Assembly: GCA_963556255.1 (NCBI GenBank)
Contig: OY744609.1
Coordinates: 3,188,418-3,252,417, forward strand
DNA: 64,000 nucleotides
Direction: 5' to 3'
From: Allolobophora icterica
Lineage: Eukaryota; Annelida; Clitellata; Crassiclitellata; Lumbricidae
The notes below the pieces were generated by a model. It saw only the letters and a program-made list of their open reading frames with translations. It was not told where the DNA came from and did no database searches. This document shows positions 11,892 through 49,439 of this stretch, piece after piece (the first letter of the stretch is position 1; every line of letters starts with the position of its first letter). A program made the translations under genes and the position numbers.

Positions 11892-11892
11892 G
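11850..11892. repeat. (TA)n tract, nearly palindromic
   Basis: TGCATATATATA...TATATATGCA: a TA tract bounded by the same GCAGTGGTTT / AAACCACTGC word, so the whole piece is self-complementary. Confidence 0.8.
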
Positions 11893-12029
11893 CAGTGGTT
11901 TGGGTGAGCAATGGGAACGCCAAAGAACATTTTCATTGGAACGCATGCATGAGCAGTGGGAACGCAAGCAAAGAATTTCGAGAGCAGTGGGAACGCCGTT
12001 CCCACCCCCACTTTAACCTCTGTATATAT

Positions 12030-12150
12030 GTAGGGTGCTCGATAGTGTAGTTATCCCCGCCAGGGCTGAAGTTTGGTTCGAGATTTCTGCTCCATCTCCA
12101 CTCCCTAGCCAACTCATCTATAATGAGTACACTGGCTAGAGGTCTTATCG
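12030..12150 (+). mobile_element. SINE family 1, partial
   Basis: GGTGCTCGATAGTGTAGTTA, then CCGCCAGGGC and AGCCAACTCATCTATAATGA. The body is truncated after about 120 bp. Confidence 0.7.
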
Positions 12151-12159
12151 GACCCAGTA

Positions 12160-14420
12160 GATGACTGGTTGGAGCTAGTAATGTTTACACAATTATACAT
12201 ATTTCGTTCTTTATGTATCAGAGTTGACAAACCACAGGTTTTCAAAAAGAGTCTACCACAAAAATGCATTAGTCTAAAATAGAATGTGTAAGCGGAAGGG
12301 GAGAGTAGAAAACTATCTAGTTCCTGGAAACATAACGGAATAGAACTCTTGGTATAAACTTGAAAAGCTTCCTGAAAATGTTGACAATGTAACATATTCA
12401 TACAATTATAATCTCAATTCATCACATCAAGGTTACCTAAAATTAATAAGCAGTACCTGTACATCCATATATACATATCTACAACACTGTACATAGTTAA
12501 CCACGTGCATACATTAGCATTTATGTAGCGTCTTTTATAAAGCCCCCTCAACAGCACTGTATTTCTGAATGGTGCCAGGTTTAACACCGCATCCATTGAA
12601 ACACAATAAACAATAAAAAGTTAATTGCCCATATATTAAGGACTCCACATAAAAGTTCAGATATGTACGATTGTACGTATTATGTATCAAAACACAATAG
12701 AATATACGTACCTCGCAAAAGTGCTGCACCTGTTAATATTCGACAGATCTACACAAATACGTTTTCGGATAGTTTGCAAATGTATGCTGCACAAAGTTCA
12801 AGGCAATTGGAGACTGTTCAAAGTAGGACAGTAAGGTTCAACACACGAGAAGACACAATGGGCTCGAGTTTATGTGCGCAAGCGTACAACCGAATAGTCA
12901 CACGGGTGTTGCGGAGCGCAGTGATTGCCGCCGACTTGGGACTTGAATACATGCACAAAGCTCCGTCATGTATGTCGGGGCGGTGCCAACAGTTGAGGCA
13001 TAGAAGTAGTGTCGCATTTGTCAAAGTATTCATCACTTCTTATGGAACAGACATGTGGCGCACAATGTCTACTCGCCTATGTCAGATGCAGCAAGAGAGT
13101 CAGTCCAAAAGTCAAGGATCTGTGACTGAAGTGGATATGACAATGGTCCAGCGACCAGGTCATGCGACCAGGTCATCTCAACAGCACCAGGAATCGAAGC
13201 CTGCCTTTGTGAAGGCCTTTCCACTGCGCCACCTAGTCATCATATCGATGAGCCTGCCACGGGTGACTCTTCTAGTTATCTGAGCAATGTTTGCAAATTG
13301 ATAAATGTTCTGTTCTTGACGACACAACATCATATAGTCCACCACAGAGAGCAACTCGGATTTGTTTTGCTCTTTGAGCGACACTATATATAAATGTCCT
13401 CCAATAATGCAGTGCTTCAGAAGTCTCTTACAGAGGCGTCGTATCAACTTTCGTTTTACGCTTGTTCAGTCTGAGTCCATCAACATCAACAATTCAACAT
13501 CCAAGACACTTTGCCACGACATCTAGGAATGAACCTCGGTGCAAAACCCTCCTTCCTAACCACTACACCACTTGCAAATCTAAAACTAAACGTTACCTAT
13601 TACATACACCTGTTACATTACATAAAGATCCGCGAGATCAGACAGGCCATGGTCTCCCAATCAGAGTTTGGTGGAAGCTGTTGAGTTGGCCCCACACTGG
13701 TCAGAATTACCTGCTAAACTTTAAAGTAAAAACTAACACATGTAAAAAGAACTTGAACCCAAAAAGGTCATCAAAAATCTGTACAATTATGAAAGGTTTT
13801 CTGGAAATATGGGCCTCACCCCACTTAACAACTATGAAATGTAATCAAGAAATATGGGCCCTCAATCCGCTTGAACCCTCTAACACATGAACTTCTTAGT
13901 TTGTCAAAACCTGTATGCATTACTTATGTGCAGCATTAGAAGTTAAAACCGACAGTTAAAAAAGCAGCAAACACAATATTTCACAAAAATACCAACAGAT
14001 TTCTTATTGTAACCGAAAGGTACATATCCAGCTGAAAATCTGGCCATGATCTGGGGGCACGGCATTCAGTGGACCCTCCCAAACGTGTTAGGGTGAGGCT
14101 ATTAAAGTAAACAGGGTCATAAAAAACTTGGCATACCTCCTATAGTCATAAAAACTGAAATTGAAATGGTCAGATTAGCAGAAAGAAGAAAAAAGGTTAT
14201 AAAAACTCTGCACACTGAAAACAGTCATTCAAAAGCCAGACACCAAAATTGTCAGCAAAAATGATGAAATTTTTATGCTTACTGAAACTGCCTAAAAATC
14301 GGTGGGAAGACAGTTAAAGGACGGCTTACTTGAGCCCTCATAACCTCTAGATCTGCCAGTTCATTACATCAACATGTGACCAACGAGAAATTACAAAATT
14401 TAAAAACTTCTCAACGGCAA
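12160..14420. other. Region without a convincing gene
   Basis: It contains a 206-codon + strand ORF (12663-13283) and a 142-codon ORF (13462-13890), neither with recognisable domains, splice context or codon bias. On the - strand at about 13165-13240 lies a tRNA-like SINE head (TGGCGCAGTGG A-box-like, GCTTCGATTCC B-box-like). Confidence 0.4.
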
Positions 14421-14429
14421 CAATGTTCG

Positions 14430-14680
14430 TGAGCACTGTGTTCAGATATTAACACATTTACCAACAATTTAAAACAGAAACAGCCAGTATTGCTCAAATA
14501 TTAACAGAATTACCAAATATCAATATTAACAGATTTATCAAAAAATAATTTACCTAAAAATGCAGCCACCATTGCTTAAATACTAACGGATTTACCAGAT
14601 AACAATTTGATAACAATTTATCTTAAGAACTCAGCCAACATTCCTCGGATATTAACAGATTGATCAAACTGCGTCAACTA
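14430..14680. repeat. Degenerate tandem repeat, about 80-85 bp unit
   Basis: Units start CAGCCA(g/c)xATT and contain ATATTAACAGATTTACCA. Three to four diverged copies, AT-rich. Confidence 0.6.
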
Positions 14681-15129
14681 CACAATAATTACTAAAAAAC
14701 CTCTAGACAGCACAATTCAATAAAATATCATACAACGAAAGAAACCCAAGAAAGTATCTTGAAAGTAACAAATCTTCAAGTTGAGCCAGTCCACAGAAAA
14801 CAGCTTTACAATACAAAAATTGATAAAAATTCATACTGATTAAAAAAATTAATCAATATTTTCTGGTCCCTACTAAAATTACCTTCAATTCAACAAATCC
14901 TGTTTACCACACTTTTCGTCATAGCCCGCACAGGAGCTAACCTTAAACCAGCTTCAAAATATGAAGAAAAAGTCCCTTACATCAACTTCCAAGAGGCAGC
15001 CACACCGTAATGTAGCAAAACATTTATATAGAGCCTTTTGGGCCAAGCACCTCCCAAAGCAGTGCTGATATGGTGATTGAGCCAATCTCAACAAGTGCAA
15101 CTAACAATATGCAGAAAACATGTTGAGCT

Positions 15130-15300
15130 CAATCAGTTGAAACTATACTGCATCTATATGTATATAATATATTTATATACACATATCTGTTTATACATAT
15201 GTAAATATATGTATACACATAATGTATTTATGTACATATATATATATATTTATATATATATATATGCATATATATATATATATATATACATATAGAAACT
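15130..15300. repeat. (TATA)n microsatellite
   Basis: Imperfect TATA/TATG tract. Confidence 0.85.
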
Positions 15301-15479
15301 GCTCCATGTACTGTAACAAAACATTTACGTAGAGCATTTTAACACTTAAACAACGAGCGTGCACTAAAATGTATGGAAAACTAATCCCTCTCATTGTTAA
15401 ACGGTTAATCGTCTCCCAAAAGTGTTCCTTGCATGGCTATCTACTTGAACTAAACAAGTATGTGCGACCTGAGTTTCTT

Positions 15480-15690
15480 GACCTCAGCATATCAAGACCC
15501 GAGGTGGCCAGTCCTCCCTCTCGCTGTCTGATCTTCCCACCAACAGTGTGCGGTCGGTGTACTCATTCCACAGCCGAGTTTGCTAAAGATGCAGCAAAAA
15601 TCTCCCAACATGTTTCTGCCCTACTAGCTGGGATTTGAACCGCCAACCTCTTGGCTGAGAGTCCACCACACTAACCACTAGACCACCGAA
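15480..15690 (-). mobile_element. SINE family 1, near full-length
   Basis: Reading the - strand: tRNA-like head with A-box-like TAGTGGTTAGTGTGG and B-box-like GGTTCAAATCC, then the AACTCGGCT...GACCGCACACTGTTGG body. Nine copies or pieces of this family lie in the window. Confidence 0.8.
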
Positions 15691-15839
15691 CATATCGGCA
15701 TTAGAATGTTCGTAGATTCACCAAATCACAGCTTCATGTCTGAGCAATTTACATGTGATACAAAAACATCTGAATAAAACTGACAGCAGCTAATAAGTTG
15801 ACACCACACTCCACTTATTTTCCATCACTGATATACACA

Positions 15840-15975
15840 TGTATATCTACACATAAATGTACATTAAACACACACACACATATACATATATATATATATA
15901 TACATACACATATATACATGCGCACATATATATAAGGATATATATATACACTATACATATGAAAACGTATATACA
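15840..15975. repeat. (CATA)n/(TATA)n microsatellite
   Basis: Simple repeat. Confidence 0.85.
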
Positions 15976-16319
15976 TATACATGAGCCTCATTATGATATG
16001 CTTAATTACAACGTGTGTCGTTCAATGCTGGATTTCTACTGCACTGGAGATTCAGTGTAACACACTCCATTATAACATGATTTCTGATATGACACAATCA
16101 GGGACACGAATCTTTACAGAAAACTAGCACAGATACTGAACTCATTATAAAAAGGCCTCGTTGTAAGCTGGCCACCGAGCGCAGACAGCCAGAGATGTCA
16201 GAGCAGACCCAAGCAACCCAAAACAGCGTCGCAATGAGTTTCCACTGTAATGTACTAGGGTCATTTCAAGCGCACATCTACACAGCATCTGACAAAATAA
16301 ACCCCTGATTGAGTAGAGT

Positions 16320-16800
16320 CTATCTATCTATCTATCTATAATGAACTTCTATAGCGCCCCTTCAAGAAATCTACTCAGTGGCGCTCCCGACCCAGGCCCG
16401 GTCAAAAAGAAAGGTCTTAAGAAGGCCATAGAAAGTACCTGAGAGGTCTCTAGGGAGAGAGCGAAGGGAGAGAGGGAGGTCGTTCCAAGCGGTAGGACCC
16501 ACCACGGAGAATGCCCTACGCTGCGCCATAGCAGTACGCGCATAGGGGACAGCAAAATCACCCCGGGAGGCCGAGCGCAAGGCACGGCGCCCCGCACAAG
16601 CGGAAGTTAAAGTAAAGAGCTCGCAGAGGTAGGCCGGGGCCTGCCCTAGGACACAATGCCACGCCATGGTGGAGACCCTGTAATGAATGCGATGCTGGAC
16701 AGGAAGCCAATGGAGAGTGGTCTTCAACTGCTTATGAAATACAGAAAGTAGAAGCTCACGACACAGACTGCATGGAAGCCAGTTCCAGAACTCTGTCACC
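16320..16800 (-). mobile_element. LINE 3' end, CR1/L2-like RT C-terminal 140 codons, with (TAGA)n tail
   Basis: The - strand frame is intact: LHWLPVQHRIHYRVSTMAW, then RRAFSVVGPTAWNDLPLSLR and LLKTFLFDRAW, stop, then GGGGCGCTATAGAAGTTC and a (TAGA)n tail. The LHWLPV...AWNDLP pattern is the C-terminus of CR1/L2/Rex1-type reverse transcriptases. The element is 5'-truncated, as usual for LINEs. Confidence 0.85.
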
Positions 16801-16809
16801 GAGCAGTAG

Positions 16810-17630
16810 AATTTGGTACTGACTTACATAAGCCGGAAAGTAAACAACAAGTTCCTTGATGGACAAGCCCCGTGGCCAAGACCTTGTGATGAGTCCATTG
16901 CCGGCTCAAGGGTTGAGTGAAGGAAACAGGAGCCTGCCCTACGTTCCCCATGCAAGATGAAGCTTTACTCTCTACTTACTGTTCCAGAATGATGGGCCAA
17001 CCACAGAAAAGCTTCCATGTCACATCGAGGAACAACTGGATTACCCTGTGTCGTAGAACAAAGCAATCTGCAGCCAGATAACAATGAAAGTGGAATACAT
17101 AGTTCTCTGACATGGGATTGTATATACGGTACAGTATTCCCAGTAAACACATACATGTACATGAGCCTCACTATGATATGCTTAATAACAACAAAACATT
17201 ACATCCAGAACTGCAGAGAAAATGGTTCCTGCAAACCGTCACAAGCTAAAAACCTCTAGTCGAACAATAACCGATTAACCCCAAAAGTTAATATCAAATA
17301 GAACGAAATGTTAGTGGTCTTTCCTCGACCTATCAAAATCCAACGGGGTGTCCGTCCGATCGGAGGTCAGGGACAACCAGTTCTTCTTGAGCACAGTTTC
17401 ACCTGAAGTGACTTTCAATTGATGATGCATTAAGTATTCTGACAATGGTGCCACAGAAGCCGTTTGTTAGATATTTTAACTAACAGATCGTCCAACAGCA
17501 AAATTAGCCAAGAAAGCAGACTTTGTGAAGCCTTGTTATGGTGTTAAGCTGAAGTCTCTGCCTAAGACTCCTTCTAAATATCAACATGCACCAAAAGTCT
17601 CTGGACTCATCGGCAGTAAATGAATCCATG
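16810..17630. other. Intergenic, no gene recognised
   Basis: Short ORFs only (62-80 codons). A copy of CATGAGCCTCAnTATGATATGC at about 17160 matches 15981, so part of this is duplicated sequence. Confidence 0.35.
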
Positions 17631-17639
17631 GCACAAGGA

Positions 17640-17925
17640 AACCAAATCCATCCTATAACCAAACCATGCTATAACCAAATCCACAGCTCCTTATTATAGT
17701 TTTGTGCATCAGCTACAAGGTATGTAGGTGAGACTCAAAACTACAATTGCTATCACCTACAAACTGCTAGAAATCTTCCTACAAGCAAATTCATTCCATA
17801 ACCAAAACCAAACTACCAATCTGCAGGAATTAATTCCACATTATAACCAAATCCACACTATAACCAAATCCATACTATAACCAAATCCACACTATAACCA
17901 AATCCACACTGTAGCTGCATGTCCC
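17640..17925. repeat. Tandem ACTATAACCAAATCCAC-type repeats, 17-19 bp
   Basis: Many diverged copies of CCATAACCAAATCC and ACTATAACCAAATCCAC, most regular at 17850-17915. Confidence 0.8.
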
Positions 17926-18013
17926 ATAACAAAGCTTCACTGTACTGAGATTCCTAAACTGAAGTTAAAACCCTGAAATGGCGTTGAAACCGGAAGTGAG
18001 TCTTTAAGCGTTT

Positions 18014-43422
<25,409 letters not shown>

Positions 43423-43439
43423 TTTCGAACTGCAGACAG

Positions 43440-43660
43440 ATCGTTTGGCTGACGACTGGCTGATGACTGGCTGATGACTGACTGACTGACTGACTGACTG
43501 ACTGATCGACTAATGACTGATTGACTTGTTAACAGGTTGACTGACTGACTGACTGACTTATTGAATGACTGACTGACTCATAGAATTAATGACAGATTGA
43601 CTGACTGAATAGTTGTCTGGCTGACTGACTGGCTGACTGACTGATGACTGGCTGAAGGGG
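43440..43660. repeat. (GACT)n tetranucleotide repeat
   Basis: GACTGACTGACT over about 200 bp directly upstream of the proposed start of the glycosyltransferase gene. Confidence 0.93.
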
Positions 43661-43669
43661 CCTTGTATT

Positions 43670-45890
43670 ATTAGATGGAGTAAAATATAGCCAGCTATAT
43701 TAATCTTTGAAAACAATTACAAGTTACAGGTTTAACTATGTGTTTCAAAATCATCTGGTGACACGTATGATTACAGTTCCAGTAAAGATTTATTGGAGTG
43801 CAGTGACCATCCATTGCGCTACAGAGGTCATGAGATCAGATTAGGTTAGACTTACCCCCAAAATTTCGAATAACAAACCGTCGATACAATCTAAGACATG
43901 CAACCATTTCACACAATCTGCAATACACACAAGAAACGCTGCAATAATTTTTTGTGACATTGATCGTCATTCATTTTTCTTAGCTCATGTACAGCACCAT
44001 TTCCTTTGGCCTCCACATCGTAAAAGTCTTGTTGTTATAATTGTAATCTGAAACCCCAGATTTTTGAAGTGCCATTTTGAAGGTTGAGCGCAGGGCACCA
44101 GCTTATTCACAAGCACAGTGTCAAGTCAGAGGGGTTGTCCAGAGAAATCAAATGGAGATCCAAGTCCGGTTGCCATAGATACCAGAGAGAGGAGGCGAAG
44201 GGGCTGCTACTTAAGGCAAGTTTCAGTTAGGTCAAGGAAGGTTGGAAGGCAGAGGATCAGATGAGGCAAGGCAGGGATTCTTGAAGAGATGAGTTTATGC
44301 TGTGTGAACTATCTACAGATATGCACATTTAAGAGTATCACTGCAACGGTTTCAAAGGCAGGGATTACAAAGAAATGTATTCGATCATAGACATAGGTGT
44401 AAGTTTTGTATAGTGATGGTGGTGTCCAGTAAACACCACCTTTGGCCCTGTGCTGAAATATTTTCTGCAGTTATTTTGGTTTTAATGAAATTCAAATAAT
44501 CACAATTAATGGCGGTTTATTCTTGCATGCTTAACTATCGCAATGTTGACAGATGCCTTCACGTTAGGGAGGAAGGAGGGAGAGAGTAGGGAGAAATGAA
44601 GGGGAAAGTAAAGTGGAGGGAACAGAGGAGGGAAGGGAGGGAATGGAGAAGCGGATTGGTCACGAAAACTTTGTTGGGAGAAGTTACGCGTTGACCGTGG
44701 ATGCATTGCAATCTGAAATTTATATAGGCCTAGTGCTGTAACATGGAAAATTCTTAGAGTCGTCAACTGATACCAACAGTTGGAGTATACGCCGCAGAGA
44801 ACAGTATCTTAAGAATTCCAATCTGATCAAGAAGCAAATAATATAGCTTGCCATAAATAAACACAAAGTTTGAGCGATGTCGTCAACTAGTTGAACACAA
44901 TACAAGTAAAACAGGTAGGGCAATCCCCGTAACCCCAGCCACCTTATCAGGCATAAGACGCTTGTAAAGCTTGCGATCATGGTGAGAAAAAAACGTAGAA
45001 TCAGATTTACCTAAGGGGCTGATTATATTCCTAATTACTTTTTACTAAATAAACACGCGAATTTAACCAACTTGGTTATTTCTGTTTCAACCAGCGTGTC
45101 GTATAAACACGAAACACCTTCAAATCAACGACTATAAATATTAGTGCCTAAGTAAATGAAGAAAGTAAGAAAGCTACAGATCTGTTGTAGCGCCAATTTT
45201 TCGCTGCTTTTGCGTCTAATAAAGCCTGCCAGATCAAATAAAACCGAAGGCCGGTCCGATAAATAATGCATTAAGTATTTTCTGAATTATTACGCATTTA
45301 AATTAACTATTCGAATCTGTAGGCTTAGACGTTTTTATCACATTCGTAATCGTGTGATTGCTGTCGATAAATTTATCATTTATCAAATTTATCTTTCATG
45401 TTGTCGAAAATTTCGATTAAACACAAAATGTCCTAAGCAAATCATTCTTTATTATAAACAATCGTTGTAATCGTAGTATCAAAATTCCTACCGTGCTCAT
45501 TAACGGGAATCAGCTTGATTGATCGAAATCGCCGAGATGAAACAGTCGATATGCACGTAAATAAGTAAGTATATTTCTGATTACACCATTAGCAAACGCA
45601 CAATAAGGTCAGATGAAGGTCAGATGCAGGTAAGGTCAGAATCGTTTCCGGGCCAAGATCCAAACTCCAGGTATGCACACTGAAACAACATACGGTTCAT
45701 GGTGTTTAGAAACTAGGCACACTGTTAGTGACTCGTTGTTACTTCTGGTCTCAACTTTGAATGCCAACTAATACTTTCTTTGAGTAACTGCAATATCGAT
45801 TGTTATCATTGTTGTTCAATAAATAGGGCTGTATACGGCAGTTTCACAAGGGACTGGTTCAGACATTGTTTTAACATTATTTTGTACAAC
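43670..45890. other. Upstream region of the glycosyltransferase gene, no exon assigned
   Basis: A 5' exon or promoter is expected here. CACG|GTAGGA at about 45492 (- strand) is a donor-like site that would join in phase, but the frame upstream reaches a stop without an ATG. A LINE/SINE tail lies at 43800-43855. Confidence 0.3.
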
Positions 45891-45894
45891 TGTA

Positions 45895-46012
45895 TTTGAT
45901 ATGTGCTCCTTCCGAAGTTCAGAATTGCACATGACCATATGACAGAATATATCGATGGCGCCAAGCAGCTGTGAGTGAAGGACTTGCTCGAGGTTCTTAT
46001 ACATAATCATCA
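45895..46012 (-). mobile_element. SINE family 3, partial
   Basis: GTTCAGAATTGCACATGACC, GGCGCCAAGCAGCTGTGAGT, AAGGACTTGCTCGAGGTTCT. Confidence 0.65.
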
Positions 46013-46238
46013 ACATCATCATGATAATAAAGTGTCAAACTTGAATCAGATGCCATCATACAAATGCACAAAGCGTCAGACAGCGAGCGTTTCCAGTGTA
46101 ACTGTAGACAGATTCAGATCTGCTACAGAACCACGGCCAAAGTCTGACGGTTATAACTTATAGCCAAAGAAGTCATGCTTGTATATTGATATCATGATCA
46201 TATCATGTGTGGGATGGTTACTGTGTGGAGATTTCAAG

Positions 46239-46591
46239 CAGGGCTGTAGTGGTAAAATTAGAGTTGAGTACATGCTGCCAGTTAGTTTTGCGACAAAAAT
46301 TAGAAGTGAGTACAAATATTATATGAGGTGAGTATAAAATCTCTAGAGGCGAGTATACGCGCGTATACCCCAGGGCTGTAGTGGTAAAATTAGAGGTGAG
46401 TATACGCTACCGGTTAGTTTTCCGAAACAAATTAGAGGTGAGTATACGCTAATGGTTAATTTCCCGAAACACATTGGAAATTAGTACAAATATTTTGTGA
46501 GGCGAGTATACGGTCTCTAGAGGTAAGTATACGCTGCATACCCGCGTATACCCTCGACTACAGCCCTGGTATACCCTCGACTACCGCCCCG
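46239..46591. mobile_element. hAT-type MITE with internal duplication, 353 bp
   Basis: Ends CAGGGCTGTAGT and its variant ACTACCGCCCCG, flanked by ATTTCAAG / ATTTAAAG (7 of 8). A second internal copy of the CAGGGCTGTAGTGGTAAAAT end at about 46373 and ACTACAGCCCTG at 46556 shows nesting or tandem growth. Confidence 0.75.
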
Positions 46592-46672
46592 ATTTAAAGC
46601 AAATCGCTCGCTCACAACTGCCCAACACCATCGACTGATGCTTGTCAATAGATAGTGGTGCCCACTGCCTAC

Positions 46673-46773
46673 CAGTGCTTTCTTCTAGAAAAAAGGTTCC
46701 AGAACTGAACAATTATGGAATTTTTTAATAGCTGTAAAAAGGAGATGAAACGCCGTTTCTCAGCAAATAAAGC
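46673..46773. mobile_element. Short relative of the 7537 MITE
   Basis: CAGTGCTTTCTTCTAGAAAA...AAATAAAGCACTA; no clear duplication. Confidence 0.55.
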
Positions 46774-47013
46774 ACTAGTGCTAACTAAGAAATAACAATA
46801 ATAATAAATTTGTAATTGTAATCACAGATATGTATTGTGCTATAAGAATCTGTAATTATAATAAGAACAAGAATAATCATATTAATAATAATAACAACCT
46901 CTATGCCTATAACCTAGTAATAACTAGCAGCGCAGTTTTGTCTGAAGAACTATACTGGTGACAGAAATTCACGAACTTAAGAATAACTCCAGCAACAAAG
47001 TATATTATTATTA

Positions 47014-47019
47014 TTTATT
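47014..47019 (-). promoter_or_regulatory. Polyadenylation signal-like AATAAA for MRPL27
   Basis: AATAAA on the - strand, about 40 nt beyond the MRPL27 stop codon. It sits in a TTA-rich tract, so chance is possible. Confidence 0.4.
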
Positions 47020-47058
47020 CTAAACAATCATTCTGAGAATTGTTCTAATGTCATTAAC

Positions 47059-47256
47059 TTAAATCTGGGACACGAGTTTGAAGATTCCAACAGGTGGGTC
47101 TATCGGAACAACGTGAAAGAAGTATTTTTTGAAGACACGGCCGGCCTCGACGGCCTGATAGAGTGGGCTGTTAGGATACGGCGAAAGGGTTTCCTGCGAG
47201 ATGCACACACGGCCAGGTCGAAGGGCAAACAGAGTCAGATCTTTACCGCATCCAAC
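47059..47256 (-). CDS. MRPL27: MRPL27 exon 3: end of core and C-terminal extension
   Basis: Acceptor atgaatttgtttag; stop TAA at 47059. Confidence 0.92.
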   Translation of the reverse strand, partial: VGCGKDLTLFALRPGRVCISQETLSPYPNSPLYQAVEAGRVFKKYFFHVVPIDPPVGIFKLVSQI

Positions 47257-49399
47257 CTAAACAAATTCATAAATTCAAATTACAATGACAATAATAATTA
47301 TAATAATAATAATAATATTTATTCTTTAATTAAGCGCCTGCAAACGCACTGAGCTGTACATGTACATGTTATGCGATAAACCTTAACTACTAACAGAACA
47401 GACAGCCTGCAATACACGGCGCAAATTGCAGCCTACAAAGCATGTCCGCCTATGGGACTCGATCTCTGTACCTCTCGCACTCTACGCCAGATGTTATCCA
47501 ATGCGCTATCGGGCTATAGAAGAAGAGCTGTCCCTCAAGCTAGCCTGAGAGGCCGCCACAGGTATGACGTGTGAGCGACTTCATTTTCTTAGCCTTGGCA
47601 TGTGAGGGGAGGTGGCAAGTCCTCTCCCTCGCCGTCTCATTTGCTCACTGACAGCGTACGGTCTGCGTACTCATTATAGCTGAGTTGGCTAGGGGTTACA
47701 GGTGGAGCAGAAATCTTACAACAAATTTCTGCAGTGGAGGGGACTTCAACCCCCAACCTCTCGGTTGATGGTCCAGCACAGTAACCACTAAACTATCACA
47801 GAACCCAGCAAAAATAATAATTATAATAATAATAATAATAATAAAAATAATACCTTACCATATGGACATATTCATATGGGTTTAAAAATGTCTTATTTTA
47901 ACTAATATCACTGGCAGATTCTGATAAGTTGTACATGGCCAATACTAGAAACAGTCTCTCCTCTCTGGATTGAGTTAACACTTTAACAGTGACAGTGTAC
48001 TAAGAGCGTTCGGGAAACCAATGCAGCTCATCGTTCAAGTGTTAAATTGCCCTTGGATATATAATACTTTAGCATAGGAAAAATAATTGCAAATATTAAT
48101 AATAATACTTTCTCTCTCTCTCTCTCTCTCAGTTCCTTGCGTTCTTTGCAGAACATCGGGCGACAAGATTCTTCCATTCTGTACGGTTGTCTACTTTACC
48201 CTGGTAGATAGAGTCATGAAAATAATAATATAAAATAATAACAGTTACAGGGATAATGATAATAACGAAAATAATAACAGTGCCAGATAATTTTAATTTT
48301 TCTCTGTAATTGTAATCGTAGATTTACAGATTTATATAGCAACTCTTCAAGAGCAACTCATAATTCGGCAAGTATTCTGCCTAAGTTTAAACAATATCTA
48401 CACAGCAGCATGTTAAAACATTAAAGATGAACCAGATCTGTGGCTATAAGGTGAGGCAACAATGCCTTGAATAGTTGCTATATAAATGCTTAGAAAAAAA
48501 TGACACACAACCCAGCAAAAACATTATTAGCAAAACGTGCCATAACCACAAATCTAACAGTGCCAGTCCAAAGCCTGGCTAAGGAGGAGGGGATACCCAT
48601 CACCTCTATTATGACACAGCACCATTAAATATAAACTATTTCATATTATCTATCAGATACAGTAATGCAGTATCTAGCTGATACTTGCAGAGGAAAGCAT
48701 TCACTACCCACTTATTTGTTCATGACCTCCCTACACAAAAATTTATTCCCCCATTCATAACTACTTGAAGGTCTTCCCCCTTCTTCCAACCATAAATAAC
48801 ACCCCATCAGTTACTGATTGGGTTAGTAACCTACATTTTCGCCTGGGTAAACCTTCAGTCCAAGCTGCCGGAAAAGGATCATCCCGGCCTCGACGTAATC
48901 CCCATCATATTTCTTCCACCCTCTGCGCTTGCCAGGCGTGTTTTTACGCTTGTTACGAGTCGAGGTGCCTGCCTTTTTCGAAGCCCAGCACATGCTCTGT
49001 TTCAGGACTGACTCTGTCAAAACACACAGAAACCTTGATATTAAATCATGACAAATCTCGCCAAAACATCAGTGATGATCATTTTGCAACAAAGCTAAAT
49101 TAAAGGAATATAAACTAGTCTTTTACGGCCTGATAATCTAAAGTTAGCACGATAAGAAAGGCGCTACATAAGTCCCTAGGATAGCTTTCACCAGCTCAAC
49201 TGACCAGAGGTGAGACAGCCCTGCGCGTTGCCACACACTTAAAGCTGCAGGGTAAAGATCCACATACATAAACTGTATTAACGGTTTCGAGATATAGTTT
49301 AAAATAACTTAAGATCCTTCTCGTAAAAAAATTAGTTCGGTGATTACCATTCGCTGTTAGCAAAACACTTTGGATTCTTGTTAACATTGAAGCCAACAT
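47059..49399 (-). CDS. MRPL27: Mitochondrial large-subunit ribosomal protein bL27m (three exons)
   Basis: Joined segments 49348-49399, 48835-49013 and 47059-47256 total 429 nt, 142 aa (human MRPL27 148 aa). The N-terminus [16 protein letters not shown] is an Arg-containing presequence for mitochondrial import. The bL27 core follows: [60 protein letters not shown], with the ASKKxGGSTKN, R.G.K...G..V.AG.I..RQ and HPG.NVG.GKD.TLFAL.G blocks of the family recognisable. The C-terminal [20 protein letters not shown] matches the metazoan mitochondrial extension. It acts at the peptidyl-transferase side of the 39S subunit. Phases agree throughout (1, 0). A SINE lies in neither exon; the first intron is short (334 nt). 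Confidence 0.93.
47540..47805 (-). mobile_element. SINE family 1, in MRPL27 intron 2
   Basis: Near full-length, with GGGGGTTGAAGTCCCC at the B-box position and the GGCTAAGAAAATGAAGTCGC end. Confidence 0.82.
47815..47850. repeat. (AAT)n microsatellite
   Basis: AATAATAAT directly behind the SINE, probably its tail. Confidence 0.8.
48110..48131. repeat. (CT)n microsatellite
   Basis: CTCTCTCTCT tract of about 20 bp. Confidence 0.85.
48835..49013 (-). CDS. MRPL27: MRPL27 exon 2: bL27 core
   Basis: Acceptor tgtgttttgacag, donor GAAAAT|GTAGGT, phase 0 out. Chosen over a donor 4 nt later because it joins VGCGKD in frame. Confidence 0.93.
49348..49399 (-). CDS. MRPL27: MRPL27 exon 1: mitochondrial presequence
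   Basis: ATG at 49399, ends GCGAATG|GTAATC in phase 1. A second in-frame ATG four codons on could also serve. Confidence 0.8.
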
Positions 49400-49439
49400 C
49401 TTGATTTGCACGCAACCTCTGTCACGTTGTTTAACAGTT

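Noticed and set aside
13165..13240. tRNA gene on the - strand
   Set aside because: Only A- and B-box-like words of a SINE head; no cloverleaf could be drawn. The same applies to all other tRNA-like heads in the window.
12663..13283. 206-codon + strand ORF
   Set aside because: No recognisable domain, no splice or promoter context, composition like flanking DNA, and its end overlaps a SINE head on the other strand. It could be a chance frame.
45492..45540. Possible upstream coding exon of the glycosyltransferase gene
   Set aside because: The donor and phase fit, but the open frame reaches a stop upstream without a start codon.
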